From NCBI GenBank assembly GCA_933207985.1, contig OW240917.1:98024439-98088438 (forward strand): a stretch of 64,000 bases of DNA, given 5' to 3'. This DNA comes from Pelobates cultripes (Eukaryota; Chordata; Amphibia; Anura; Pelobatidae). Positions 11,092 to 21,035 of this stretch are shown piece by piece. The notes below the pieces were generated by a model. The model was not told the DNA's origin and searched no databases. It saw nothing but the letters and a program-made list of their open reading frames with translations. Within the stretch, counting starts at the first letter, position 1, and every line of letters begins with the position of its first letter. The position numbers and the translations under genes are program-made.

Positions 11092-11770
11092 CAGGTTTCC
11101 ATATCCGCATTCCTATAACACTGCACACAAATACATTCCTGTCACTCTCTGCACAATGACACCTCTCACCCACTGTCAGTCCCTTCAAAACTCACATTAA
11201 CTCCCCCAATTATGTCACACTCACCTCCCATGGCTCTTCCACACTCACCCGATCACATTAACCTCCACTAATCTTGTCACTTACCCTTTCTCGCACACTC
11301 ACCCCAACCCTGTCACACTCATCTTTCACCACTCTATCCCACTCACCCTCATCCTCTTTCACCCTGCCACACTCACCCTATCACATTAACTCCTCCAGTT
11401 CTGTCATACTCATTTCCCCCTCAACCATGCCATGCTCCCCCTGCCACATAAATCTCTTAATCTTGGCATGCTCACCTCTGCTTCCCCTGTCACACTCCCT
11501 CCCCCAAGCATGCCACATTGAACAGTCACCCCCAACCATGCCACACCACCCGGTCACATTAATCCCCCCCAATCCTGTCACACTTACCTTCCCTCACCCT
11601 GTCACACTTTCTCCTTCTACAATGTTACAGCCACCCCCAAAACTCTGTCAGACTCACCGCCCAACCCGGTCTCATACACCCCTCTGGCCCTGTCACACTC
11701 ACCTTGCCCCAGTTACCCTTTACACAACCTGTCACACTCACCTCCTGAAGACAATCATAATACAGTCATA
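11092..11770. repeat. Degenerate pyrimidine-rich minisatellite
   Basis: This is a C/T/A-rich tract built from loosely repeated units containing CTGTCACACTCAC and TCACATTAA, with a period of roughly 30-40 bp and many variants. Frames in it are low-complexity (Ser/Pro/Thr/His-rich) and are not genes. It follows the L2 3' end directly and may belong to a hAT element whose end is at 12504. Confidence 0.6.
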
Positions 11771-12346
11771 AAACACAGCTTTGCCATAAACACAATGCAT
11801 AAAGACCACATGCAGCCCCCCATACAACTAACACACTACAAGCAGTTATCCCAAACACATACGGCCGCAGACACAAACATATGGTCACAGAGACATACAT
11901 TCAAACACAAAGATACTCACTGTCAAACACTTACGGTGATATTTATTAATTGGCACACTGACTCATTATTATTATTATTAACAGCCAAACTTGCTGTGAG
12001 GTTAATTAATGGGCACCTGGCTTGGCCTATTTTAAAGTAACACTTGCAACAGGCAAGTTTTGTGTGTTAAATAGCCACTGTGCCAAGTCTGTGGAGCAAT
12101 GTGGAAATTGACATGCGTTAATGTGACAGGTGGTAGTAGGGGTAGTGTGACAGTGTGGCAAGCGCTGTGGGGGCTGTTTTACCCTTTTGCAAGTGCTGTG
12201 GGACAGTGTGACCTCTTGGCAAATGTGCTGGTGCATGGTGACTCCGTGGCCATATATTTCTGTTCGTGGTGTTCCGCAGAATTCTGTGAAGAGGTTTGGT
12301 GTTGCTTCAGTGAAAAAAGTTTTAACAGAACTGATTTTTGATGGAG

Positions 12347-12348
<2 letters not shown>

Positions 12349-12384
<36 letters not shown>
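12349..12384. repeat. (TG)n microsatellite
   Basis: About 18 uninterrupted TG units are followed by GCGCACG. Frames reading through it are artefacts of the repeat. Confidence 0.95.
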
Positions 12385-12387
<3 letters not shown>

Positions 12388-12436
12388 ACGAGCACGTGTG
12401 TTGGGGTGGAGGGTGTGTTTGCATGCTAGGGAGTTG

Positions 12437-12504
12437 GACGTCGGCATCCAGGGAAACCAAGCAAATGCTTGCCCAGGGTCCCATTGATATTAAAGAGGGC
12501 CCTG
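12437..12504 (-). mobile_element. hAT-type terminus
   Basis: Read on the minus strand from 12504, the sequence starts CAGGGCCCTCTTTAATATC and continues into GGGACCCTGGGCAAGCA. This is collinear with the left end of the hAT element at 48937 (CAGGGCCGACTATAATATG, then AGGACCCTGGGCAATGCA). I cannot find the partner terminus or an 8-bp duplication, so the element is truncated or its other end lies in the repeat tract to the left. Confidence 0.55.
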
Positions 12505-12732
12505 GCAGTATCCTCCATTTGTGAAATACTGCAGCAGAGATAGAAGAGCAGAATAAATTAACAGAACAGTAAGCCAGTAAGCTTTATACAAATGAGTGAA
12601 GAAAAGTAGTACCTACATCACAGAAGCGGATACAAAATCCATGTATTGTTCCAGGCATGGTGATAGGATTTGAGTGGAGTGTTGAATGTCTGTGATGACT
12701 TAGGGTCCCCAGATAGTAGTCATGAGATCAAC

Positions 12733-12746
12733 TAAAGTCGGCCCTG
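12733..12746 (-). mobile_element. Second hAT-like terminus fragment
   Basis: Minus-strand reading from 12746 gives CAGGGCCGACTTTAG, the same start as the element at 48937. The similarity fades within about 15 bp. No partner end was found. Confidence 0.3.
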
Positions 12747-13984
12747 GATGAGCAGATTGATCTGAATTCCTGTCTGAGTCCGTGAAGAGATCTGCAAAGG
12801 ATGGAAGAAGTTGTGGGATGTACATGGACATTATCAGTAGAGTGGGGATCTATGGTTTAGTGGTCCATAGTGCTGTGATGACAACCAGAGATGTGCCGTA
12901 TCAACGCAGATGTACAAGAGTACGTGATATGAGGTAAAATGGTGGGATAGCATAAAGGAATGCCATGGGTGAAGCAAAGCATCTGTTGAAAGGGCTTCGG
13001 TATATGGTTTCCAACTGAAGAATCAGGGAAGCTGCATACTCAGTCGTGCGGCAATAAAGATCCAGATCCAATGGTCTCCAGATTCATTTTAATATTTTTA
13101 ATTAATTATATTGTGGTGTAGTTGCCTATCGCTGGAATCCTTGGGACTATTTTGGTCAAACCTGGGATATATTCGGCTCATGCTGAAAGATTGTGGGCTA
13201 GGCAGAACTGCCAAAATTCCTTGTCTAGTTTCGACAGAGCTTGTGATCTTGTGACCCCCGCACCCCCCAGATGATTTATATATTGGACTACATTGCCCAT
13301 ACCTAGAAGTATGGAACAGTTCACTGATTTGTGTGTGTGAGACTTCGAAGGGCAATCAAGCCACCTAGAAGTTTTAGGCAATGATGTAGAGGTACCTATT
13401 CTCTTGTGACCATATCACGCAGCCTTCTGTTGCCTGAATTGACACAGATAGCAGGCTGATCACCCTTGCTAGATGATGTGATCATAGGTGGAGACAGAAC
13501 CCTTCTGATCTATTTCTTGATGGTTTTGAGTTTGGTAGATGCAGACAGCCGAGTACAGAATCCATTGTAAAACCCAGGAATTCCATTCATTGTGATAGGG
13601 TGAGGATAGACTTGTCCCAGTTGAGGAGAGTTATTGTAAGAGGGTCATGGTCCATGAGAGGTATAATTTATAGATTGTCTTGAGACATAATTAACAAGTC
13701 GTCTAAGTAGCTAATAAGAAGAAAACCAATCCTGCGTAAGGAACCGACTATGGATCATAATAGTTTGATGAAACAGTACGAGTCTGAAGATAGACCGACT
13801 GGTAGGCAGATGAATCACCACTTCTGTCATACCCAAATGAATTGCAGATAGTCTTGATGATCTTTGGGTATTGGAAGCATGAGATCTTTGGCTATTGGAT
13901 TCATGAGACCATGCAGACTCCGGTAAGGAGTAAGTCCTGCAGGTAACAAATGCCTTCCATTTTGAAATGTTGGTATACAACAAA
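12747..13984. other. Non-coding stretch, nothing recognised
   Basis: The sequence has mixed composition and only short overlapping frames (for example 13098-13355 and 13711-14136 minus) without family motifs. No terminal repeats or RNA genes are seen. Confidence 0.5.
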
Positions 13985-14225
13985 GGGTCGCCGCACCTAT
14001 CCATCACTACAGACCCTATCCCTCCCCTGCACCCGTTACAGACCCTTTTCTCAATGCACATAGTACCGCCCCATCCCATTTTGCATGCACAAACTACACT
14101 GCCTATCCCCCATACACTACAGTTACTATCCCCCACACACTGCAGTCCCTATCCACCCACAGACTACAGTCCTTGTAGTGCAGGCACAACCTACAGTTCC
14201 TATCCCCCATACACTACAATAAAAT
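13985..14225. repeat. Degenerate minisatellite, CCCTATCCCCCATACACTACAG-like
   Basis: Loose tandem units of about 25-30 bp contain 'tatcccccatacactacag' and variants. Clear examples are at 14106-14124, 14132-14150 and 14200-14218. It is non-coding and resembles the pyrimidine-rich tracts at 11.1 and 21.1 kb in style but not in unit. Confidence 0.6.
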
Positions 14226-15000
14226 CTGATTACTGTTTGGATGTCTGGACAAACTGAGCAAAAGTGGACAACTGAAATGCTATCCATACATATTAAAATG
14301 ATTTGATGTTGAAATATGGAGCCTGTTATTCATAACTAAGATGTCACAAACTGGTTTTATTATCATCAGAAGTGGTTAGTGGCATACTTACTGATGCATA
14401 GTACCATGCAGACCAAAAGGAAAACTTTCTGGGTGGTAATTTTTTATTTTATAACAAATGTGTTAGCTTGAGCTACACTTAAATAAACAGTCCATGATAT
14501 TATTAAGGCAGATATACATTTAGAAAATATAATGACTTGCATTTCTCAGATCCTATTAATTGTGCATTCTAAACCCACTGTTTCAGCCAACATTAGCTAA
14601 TTTGTCTGGTTATTTGACTGAGGCTTATCGGTGTTAGCCAGTGCTTCCAAGCTGTATGAATGTGTTTCCATGTCTATGTAAATAATGACCTTCGGTTACT
14701 CAAGGACTATGCAGTAGCAGAGAAATGATGCAGTGTGCTCTACACAATGAAATGAGAAAAAGCCCTAGAAATGTACACAAAATATCTGTGGCTTTGAAAT
14801 AATTTAAACAAAACAAAATAACTTCAAAGCAAAGTAAACATAGAGCTAGAATTAGAAATTAAATTTGATTATTCACTCTGATCTCTTTTAAAACTACAGT
14901 ACCCTTCTGAATAGCACAAATTAATATTATATATTTTTTGAGCACCTTCAGATTTTGCAGTGTTGTAACAGAGTTAAATATAAAGTTGTTATTTTAACAC
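14226..15000. other. AT-rich non-coding stretch, nothing recognised
   Basis: No motif, array or credible frame is seen. Confidence 0.5.
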
Positions 15001-15026
15001 AGATATATACAGCCACAGAAGGTAGG

Positions 15027-15060
15027 CTTAAAGAAGTCCAGTGCCAGGACGAAACGTGTT
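15027..15060 (+). ncRNA. Hammerhead-ribozyme-like core (degenerate), Penelope-like relic
   Basis: The order is CTTAAAGAA (15027-15035), stem GTCC (15036-15039), a 7-base loop, GGAC (15047-15050), GAAAC (15051-15055), then GTGTTGGAC. A hammerhead has CUGANGA, stem II, GAAA. The stem and GAAAC are perfect; the first box has TTAAAGA for CTGAAGA. A second TTGGACT after the core could pair with AGTCCAG, so alternative foldings exist. Vertebrate Penelope-like elements carry such motifs. No RT frame remains nearby, so this is probably a fragment of an element's repeat. Confidence 0.4.
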
Positions 15061-15634
15061 GGACTAATGCTGTGATCAATTTAAGTGCTATTTCTTTTAT
15101 TATTTTTACTCCCACCTATTCTACACATGTGGACCAGAATCTGGGTGTTTTTTTCAGGACAGAGGACCACTGAAAGTGGTGATGTGCCTATTTGTATTGT
15201 GTTTTTTTTCAAGTGCATTTTTACCTTATTAAATGTTCATTGCTATGCAATACTATGTATGTACTATTTGGTTCTGTTCTGCGTTTATATTTCCTTATGA
15301 GGTGGATCCATCCTAGAAGTAATTGTGAAGTTAACATAACCCTTATAAAGGTATTTTCATAACTTCCCCACTGTAAGTGTATTTTTTATCCACAAGGGGC
15401 TGGTGTTTTAAACTATACTACTTTGTGTGCTATTTCTATTATTGTTTTCAGTTATATGTATCCCACCAAAATGAAGTTAAAATATCATTATCTGTGAATA
15501 TTATATCCAAATATGGACTTATCTTTACAGCCTTCTGATTAGAAACTGACATACATTTGTAAAGTTTTTTTAAATATATTACATGGTGGTCACTTTTAAC
15601 ACTTGCTAATGAAATTTTGTAATAAATTCCTAGA
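15061..15634. other. AT-rich sequence downstream of the hammerhead-like motif
   Basis: It may be the remainder of the Penelope-like repeat, because it follows the motif without visible boundary. Short frames at 14955-15300 are not recognisable. No target duplication was found. Confidence 0.3.
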
Positions 15635-16557
15635 TGATCACCCAGCTACTCGCATGACCTACCTAGCAACATTATCATAAAGATATGAACCCTCATCTTG
15701 GTGTGATACCAATAAACGTTCTAATACCGAAGCCAGTACGTGGAAAGAAACAGCAAAATAAGAAATGGAATCCTTAAACAAAACTAAAACATGGATTCTC
15801 ACTGAGTTACCAAAAGTAAAAAGACCACAGGTTGCACGTGGGTATTCAATTAAAAACTGGATGCAAATGGAAATGTAATTCATTACAAAGCTAGACAAGT
15901 AGCAAAAGTTCTCTCATAAGTATGGACAAACATATGACGAGACCTTTGCACCTGTGGTCAGGTTTTGCACAATCAGAACACTACTAAGTCATATGCTCAT
16001 AGAACAAAACTCCATTTTGAGTAAAGCAGACCTGGATCTATTTACCAGATAAAGAAATGGAAATGGACGTAGCTAATAGTTTATGTAGATCACATTATAT
16101 TGTGCAGTGAAAGACTATATAGATATTGTTAGACAACTGAACGAAGAAGTAGAAATAATGGGAAACGTAGCCTTTTATCTCTGAATGCAAGTAGAAAGAG
16201 ATTAAGACGGTAGATGATGACAACAGCTTACGGATCTTAAGGGTGCACATGCTGTAGTTATGGATGTGTGCAAACTTCCTCAAAGAGCCTAAAGAGAAGT
16301 GAATCTATACCCAACAACATGTATAAAACAGTACTAGATACATTTTTGTACATAGCTATGACTTGTTGACATGAGATTACATTGGCAGTGGCAATACGGT
16401 GCAAAAAGGTGAGCTCTCCCAGTCATAGAGACTCTATTGCACTCAAGAGAGTAGTAAGATCTCAAAGGATATGTTCATCTTAAATTAAAGTTATCCGGTG
16501 TCAGAGATCACAGACTAGCAGGATATACAGATGCAGACTGGGCTGCAGACAAATCAA
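15635..16557 (+). pseudogene. Ty1/copia reverse transcriptase and RNase H fossil
   Basis: Copia elements encode integrase, RT and RNase H in one polyprotein. In plus-strand reading with several stops and shifts, the classical copia RT start is visible at about 15735-15830 (EMESLNKTKTWILTELPK). It is followed at about 15920-15990 by YGQTYDETFAPVVRFCTIRT, a hallmark of the family, with ILSKADL near 16010. Near 16150-16205 a MGNVAFYL-MQVERD block matches the copia FLG..V.RD region. The RNase H start (HRLAGYTDADWAADKSKG) is at 16502-16560. The YVDD-containing part between is degraded. The fossil ends abruptly at about 16557 against a chromovirus on the other strand. Copia elements are scarce in vertebrates, but these motifs are distinctive. 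Confidence 0.75.
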
Positions 16558-16993
16558 AGGGGGTATTTGGAGCGAAAAACATCCAACAACTCAGGGCAAT
16601 GAATGTCAAAATGAGGAACCCATTGATTTTGAGAGTCATCGTATTCTTTCCATTTAACAAGATATCCAAGTCTACGATATTGGATTCTAAAATTCATTAT
16701 CTCCTCAATTTCATATTCCTCCTCATCATTCACAATAATAGGTTGGGAGGAGGAATGGTAAGTGAAGTATCATCAGAAAGATAGGGCTTTAAAAGGGATG
16801 AATGGAATAGAGGATGACTTCTTAGATTTTGAGGAAGTTGAAATGACACTTCGTTAATTTGTTCAAGAATTTCAAAAGGACCTAGAAAGGTGGAAGATAG
16901 TTTTGGGTTTTTTAGATGGAGTTTGAGGAATTTCGTAGAAAGAAGGACCTTGTCACCAATTTGGAAAGAAGTATTATCTTTTTTTTTCAGCAA
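16558..16993 (-). pseudogene. Chromovirus integrase C-terminus: GPF/Y and chromodomain
   Basis: At 16750-16993 the GPF/Y module reads KNPKLSSTFLGPFEILEQI, followed by HPLFHSSLLKPY. After a frame change near 16735, a chromodomain is read on the minus strand to about 16560: EEYEIEEIMNFR, then RLGYLVKWKEYDDSQNQWVP, and ending HCPELLDVF. The aromatic cage positions Tyr and Trp are present. In chromoviruses this domain directs integration to histone-marked chromatin, which distinguishes this element from ordinary gypsy copies. Confidence 0.8.
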
Positions 16994-17317
16994 AATTTCA
17001 ATACCTTTCTTTTGAGAGTGAAAGATTTTCTTTTAATTTGATATGGGTTTCTTTGATGTTAGACAAGTAATGGGTTAAATCAAGAATTTAATCAAGATTA
17101 AATTTTAGAGGTAAGAATTTAGGGTTATAGCCATAATCGGAATAGAAAGGAGAGAATTTTGTAGACGTTTGAATGTTATTGTATGAAAACTCAGCGACAG
17201 GAAACAGGGAAGTCCAATTATTTTGTTGGTGAGTGGTGTAAATATGGAGATATTGTTCCAAAATACTGTTTAATCTCTTATTTGTTTGGGGATGAAAAGC
17301 AGTGGATAATTTATGTT

Positions 17318-17975
17318 TTATTTGTAGATTTTTTTTTGTACATTCTCTCCAGAAGAGAGAAGTACTCCCCTATCTGTAATCTCACCAGGAATTCCGTGAA
17401 GATGGACATATTCCTTTATGAAGATTTTAGCACGTGAAGATGCAGAGAAAACAGAAGGAAGGGGAATGAAATGAACTCTCTTCGTGAGACGGTCTACAAT
17501 AGTAAGACTACAAGTATTACCCTCCGACAAATGGAGGTCAACAATAAAATCCATACCTATGGAAGACCATGGATGTAGAGGAGTTGGGAGAGGAAGTTTT
17601 TTTTCTTTCTTTGACATTCTTCACAAGTCTTTTCATAATTTCCAATGTTTTGTTAGATTTGGGCTATCAGAAGTATCGTTTACATAAGTGAATTGTTTTA
17701 TTGATACCTGGATGACCAGAAAGAAGTTTGTCATGAATATAAGATATTATTTTCTTTCTTAAGGGGAGAGGAACTTGTAAAAGATTACCTTTGTGCCAAA
17801 GCCCATCTTTCTCGGTTAATTGAAAATCAGGTAAAGGATCGTTGGGAGAATAGGAAGTGGCAATTTCCTGATATAAAGAGGTCATTAAACCAGTTATGGT
17901 ATCAGAGTGGAAAATAGCATCAGAATTGGGATATGGAGTAACTTCATGTATTCTTGATAAAGCATCAGCTTCCAC
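17318..17975 (-). pseudogene. Chromovirus integrase (zinc-binding and catalytic core)
   Basis: MEADALSR at the RNase H-integrase link starts 17975. LLSGHPGINKTIHLCKRYF shows part of the HHCC zinc-binding region (17667-17720). A frameshift follows. The core in 17318-17617 reads PWSSIGMDFIVDLHLS (first catalytic Asp) and HGIPGEITDRG (second Asp); the Glu of the DDE triad lies in degraded sequence below 17320. Confidence 0.8.
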
Positions 17976-18009
17976 ATTTTTATTACCTGGATGGTAAGTA
18001 ATGCGAAAA

Positions 18010-18610
18010 TCAAACCATTAAAAAAAAAAACCCACCTAGATTTAACATTTTTGCAGAATGGAGATATTCAAGGTTCTTATGGTCAACGAAAATAAGAAAA
18101 GGAACAGAAGAACCCTCAAGTAAATGTCTCCATTCTTCAAGAAATATTTTTATGGACAGTAATTTTTTATCTCCAACACTATAATTTCTCTCAGCGGGAG
18201 ACAATTTAGATAGGAAAGTTATAAGATGTAAATGAGAAGAAGAAGAATTGTCTCTAAGAGAGTAGAGCTCCAATTGAAATATCTGAAGCATCAAATTCAA
18301 GGACATGTTGGAGAGTAGAATTGGGTTGTTTAAGAATGGGGGCAGATATATAACGGTTTTTTAATGACTCAAAAGAATCCTGTTCCTTTCCACCCCAATG
18401 AAATGGCTGATCTTGTTTAGTAAGGTTTGTTATAGGAGAAATGATATCAGGAAAAAAATAAAAAAAATTAAAAATAATTTTTTTATAGAAATTAGAAAAT
18501 ACAATAAAATGTTGAATCTCTTTTTTGGATTTAGGTTGGGACCAATTTGTGATAGTTTCAACTTTTTTGGGATCCATACGAAGAGAAGAATCAGATGTAA
18601 TGTAGCCCAA
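18010..18610 (-). pseudogene. Chromovirus RNase H
   Basis: It follows the RT with a frame change. LGYITSDSSLRMDPKKVETI and HFIVFSNFYKKII mark the RT-RNase H link. The RNase H first Asp is in [16 protein letters not shown], and [21 protein letters not shown] is the downstream block with its Asp. A frameshift lies at about 18255-18305. Confidence 0.8.
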
Positions 18611-18619
18611 AAAAGGAAT

Positions 18620-19255
18620 TCAGCTTTTTTCAAAAATACACTTTTCGGGTTTGGCAAACAACTTATGAACTATAAAGCTTTGGAGTACCATTTTTACTTG
18701 TTTGATGTGTATCTCTTTATCTTGTGAAAATATAAGGATATCATCTAAATAAACAACCATAAAATCATCTAAGAAATCCCTGAAAATATCACGTATGAAA
18801 AGTTGGAAGGTGGCAGGAGCATTACAAAGGCTGAATGGCATCACTAAGTACTCAAAATGACCATACCTCGTTCTAAATGCTGTTTTCCATTCATCTCCGG
18901 TTTTTATACGGAGAAGGTTATTGGCTTCCCAGAGGTCTAGTTTTGTAAATATTTTAGCATTTTTAATTCTCTCCAAAATTTCAGGGATTAGTGGGAGTGG
19001 GTAACGGTTATTTATGGTTATTTTATTTAATTGTCGGTAATCATTTATTGGTCTGATGGTTCCATCTTTATTGGTAATAAAAAAAATACCTGCTCCTGCA
19101 GGAGATGTGAATGACATATGAATCCTTTTGCTAAGTTAGTATCAAGTTAGTCACAGAGGGTTTTAAGTTCCGGTTCTGATAAAGGATATATATGACTAAA
19201 AGGAATTTTTGATCCTTCCAATAAATTGATAGGACAATTATATGGTCTTGAACTC
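18620..19255 (-). pseudogene. Chromovirus reverse transcriptase
   Basis: The RT domain has [50 protein letters not shown] (catalytic Asp), [15 protein letters not shown] and [11 protein letters not shown] (the YLDD active site). The region before it (about 19130-19255) has RPYNCPINLLEGS and IYPLSEPELKTLC, the conserved approach to RT in Sushi-ichi-like elements. One stop near 19136 separates it. Active-site residues are intact. Confidence 0.85.
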
Positions 19256-19340
19256 TGGTTTGTATGGCTTGAAAAGCCTATATAAAAGGCAGTAGTCTCC
19301 ATTTAAAATGGTTTGACAATTTTTTTAGGCACAGTTAATC

Positions 19341-19837
19341 TGTAATATTTTAAACAATATATATTTGTCAAACAAGTTAAAAATAAAGACTACTCACCAG
19401 TTTGAGAGGTCGGTCTGGGAGAATAAAGGATAATCACCAGGATTGAGAGCAACGTTTAGGTGATAATCCATTCAGTTTAAACTTTATAGGGAAAATCCGA
19501 AAGGTTTGTGAAAGTCCAATCCAGTTTGGCAACAGTAAATCAGTCCATAGGAATATCCAGGAGAAAGGTCAAATCCAATCCGGGTCAGTAATAAGTAATA
19601 AGCAAATAATTTTAACTGGTAATTAACTTTGAGTAGAATTGGAAGAGTCACTGGGACTTGGTAGAAAGGTACCTGTAGCAGAGTAAATAGGTGTCAGCTG
19701 ATTACAGGTAGAGACACCTTAATTGTGCAGTGAGGCATTGAAGTTGAAGGTTTAAATAGGTGAATCCATGAACGTCAATTAGACTCTTAAAGTGATAGAC
19801 TGGGAAATTAAGTGAACTATTTAAAGGAACCGTTACA
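19341..19837 (-). repeat. Chromovirus 5' LTR
   Basis: The 497-bp segment is bounded by TGTAA...TTACA short inverted ends. On the minus strand it starts TGTAACGGTTCC and has a TATA-like CTATTTAAACC about 90 bp in. Directly after it comes GATTAACTGTGCC as a possible primer-binding region. No second copy is in the window, so the boundaries rest on the ends alone. Confidence 0.6.
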
Positions 19838-19846
19838 CAAATTGTA

Positions 19847-19952
19847 TCTGGGGGGTATTGCAGCGATGCCTCAACATCAAGGCATCGCTGCAATACCATT
19901 AGACCTGCTGGAAGCAATCATGATCGCTTCCAGCGCTCTAATTCCCCCCAGA
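19847..19952. repeat. Compact three-way-junction palindrome
   Basis: Three nested stems fit together in 106 bp. The outer stem is TCTGGGGGG (19847-19855) with CCCCCCAGA (19944-19952). Arm A is an 18-bp perfect stem (19854-19871 with 19880-19897, 8-base loop). Arm B pairs ATTAGA (19898) with TCTAAT (19937) and GCTGGAAGC (19907) with GCTTCCAGC (19926), capped by ATCATGAT. The arms abut with almost no spare bases. It could be a MITE or a structured RNA relic; I know no family with exactly this plan. It begins 10 bp beyond the chromovirus LTR. Confidence 0.7.
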
Positions 19953-19976
19953 CGTATCCCGATACATCCATGGTCA

Positions 19977-20240
19977 CTATGGGGTTAAATACAGGCACCA
20001 CATCTGCTTTTCTCCAATCCTCCATACACTTCCTGAAAGAAAAGAATACTGAAAAAAACAAACAAAAAAAAACATTAGTATGACTATTTCTACACTAAGC
20101 TCCCTAAGCACACGTCGGTGAATATCATCTGGTCGTGGGGCTATGTTTACATTAACTTTATTTGATTTTTGAAGCAATTTATCCTCTGTTAACAAGTTGC
20201 CCTATTTGCTTTAAGCCTTTTTTTAACAGGGATTTGCAAA
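19977..20240 (-). pseudogene. CR1-clade RT fragment
   Basis: The minus-strand frame contains VNIAPRPDDIHRRVLRELSVEI, a degraded form of the conserved pre-RT block (K..GPDGI..RVLKEL) of CR1. It is short, and both ends are lost. Confidence 0.65.
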
Positions 20241-20394
20241 TCTACTGCAATAGAGCTGTCTTAACCATATAGTGACGAAAAATAATTTAGAATTTATGCC
20301 TTGTCCTGGTCGTACTTGAATAACTCACCCATCTCACTTTCCAATGGACCAACACTTTCACTCTTGTGTTTTTGTTATTAACATACGTAGGGGT

Positions 20395-20560
20395 GCTTAG
20401 GGAGTCTCAAGCAGGGGAAGTGTGATTAGGGCCCACAAGCAAAGTAATTTAGCTTCTAATTGGCAGAGAACTGAATAGTGACACTGCAGAGGTATGCTGT
20501 CTATACGAAAACCACTTCATTAAGCTGAAGTTATTTTGATGCTTTGAGTGTACCTACAAG
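20395..20560. mobile_element. T2-type MITE, half copy
   Basis: The sequence matches the right half of the MITE at 1666-2209 (tggcagagaactgaatagtgacactgcag and cacttcattaagctgaagtt). It lacks the left half, and its right terminal TTAA is decayed (gtgtacctacaag). Confidence 0.65.
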
Positions 20561-20576
20561 TGTTTTTCCTATCTGA

Positions 20577-20967
20577 TTAAAGGAGCACTATAGGGTCATT
20601 AGGCCCCCCTCCCGCTGGGCTGAAGGGGTTAAAACCCATTCAGCTACTTACCTTAATCCAGCGCCGGGCTCCCTCGGCGCTGGTGACCTCTCCTCCCCCT
20701 GCCGACGTTCGCACCGAATGCGGATTCAAACAGCCCATAGGAAAGCATTACTCAATGCTTTCCTATGGACATCCAGTGTCTTCTCACTGTGATTTTCACA
20801 GTGAAAATCGCGGCAGTGCCTCTAGCGGCTGTCAGTGAGACAGCCACTAGAGGCTGGATTAACCCTCAGTGAAATGTTTTCAGTTGCAGGGTGAAAACTA
20901 GAAGGACCTGGCACCCAGACCACTTCATTGTGCTGAAGTGGTCTGGGTGCCTATAGTGGTCCGTTAA
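20577..20967. mobile_element. T2/Kolobok-type MITE
   Basis: A 391-bp element runs from TTAAAGGAGCACTATAG to CTATAGTGGTCCGTTAA. Internal palindromes include GCATTACTCAATGC with flanking CTATGG pairing, and GCCTCTAGCGGCTGTC with GACAGCCACTAGAGGC. It belongs to the same subfamily as the copies at 31179, 44232 and 44763. Confidence 0.85.
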
Positions 20968-21035
20968 TAGAAGTGTTGCTATAATTGAATTACGTAAAAT
21001 AGAACTCTTTTTGAGATATGATTAGACCCCATAGA

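Larger units (their letters stand above)
16558..19837 (-). mobile_element. Ty3 chromovirus (Metaviridae-type LTR retrotransposon), internally deleted
   Basis: This minus-strand element has a 5' LTR at 19341-19837, starting TGTAACGG and ending TTACA on the minus strand. A short leader follows, with a putative gag start (METTAFYIGF) at about 19303. Within about 20 codons the frame runs directly into the beginning of RT (RPYNCPINLLEGSKIPF) near 19235. Gag and protease are therefore deleted. Pol then runs RT, RNase H, integrase, GPF/Y and chromodomain to about 16558, where it stops against a copia fossil on the plus strand. No 3' LTR is present. Frameshifts occur throughout pol. Confidence 0.85.

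Noticed and set aside
11274..11771. 165-codon plus-strand open frame
   Set aside because: It lies wholly in a degenerate TCACACTCAC-type repeat and is Ser/Pro/Thr/His low-complexity; it is open because of composition.
12027..12484. Open frames over the (TG)n tract with Thr-His repeats
   Set aside because: They are generated by the microsatellite in several frames on both strands.
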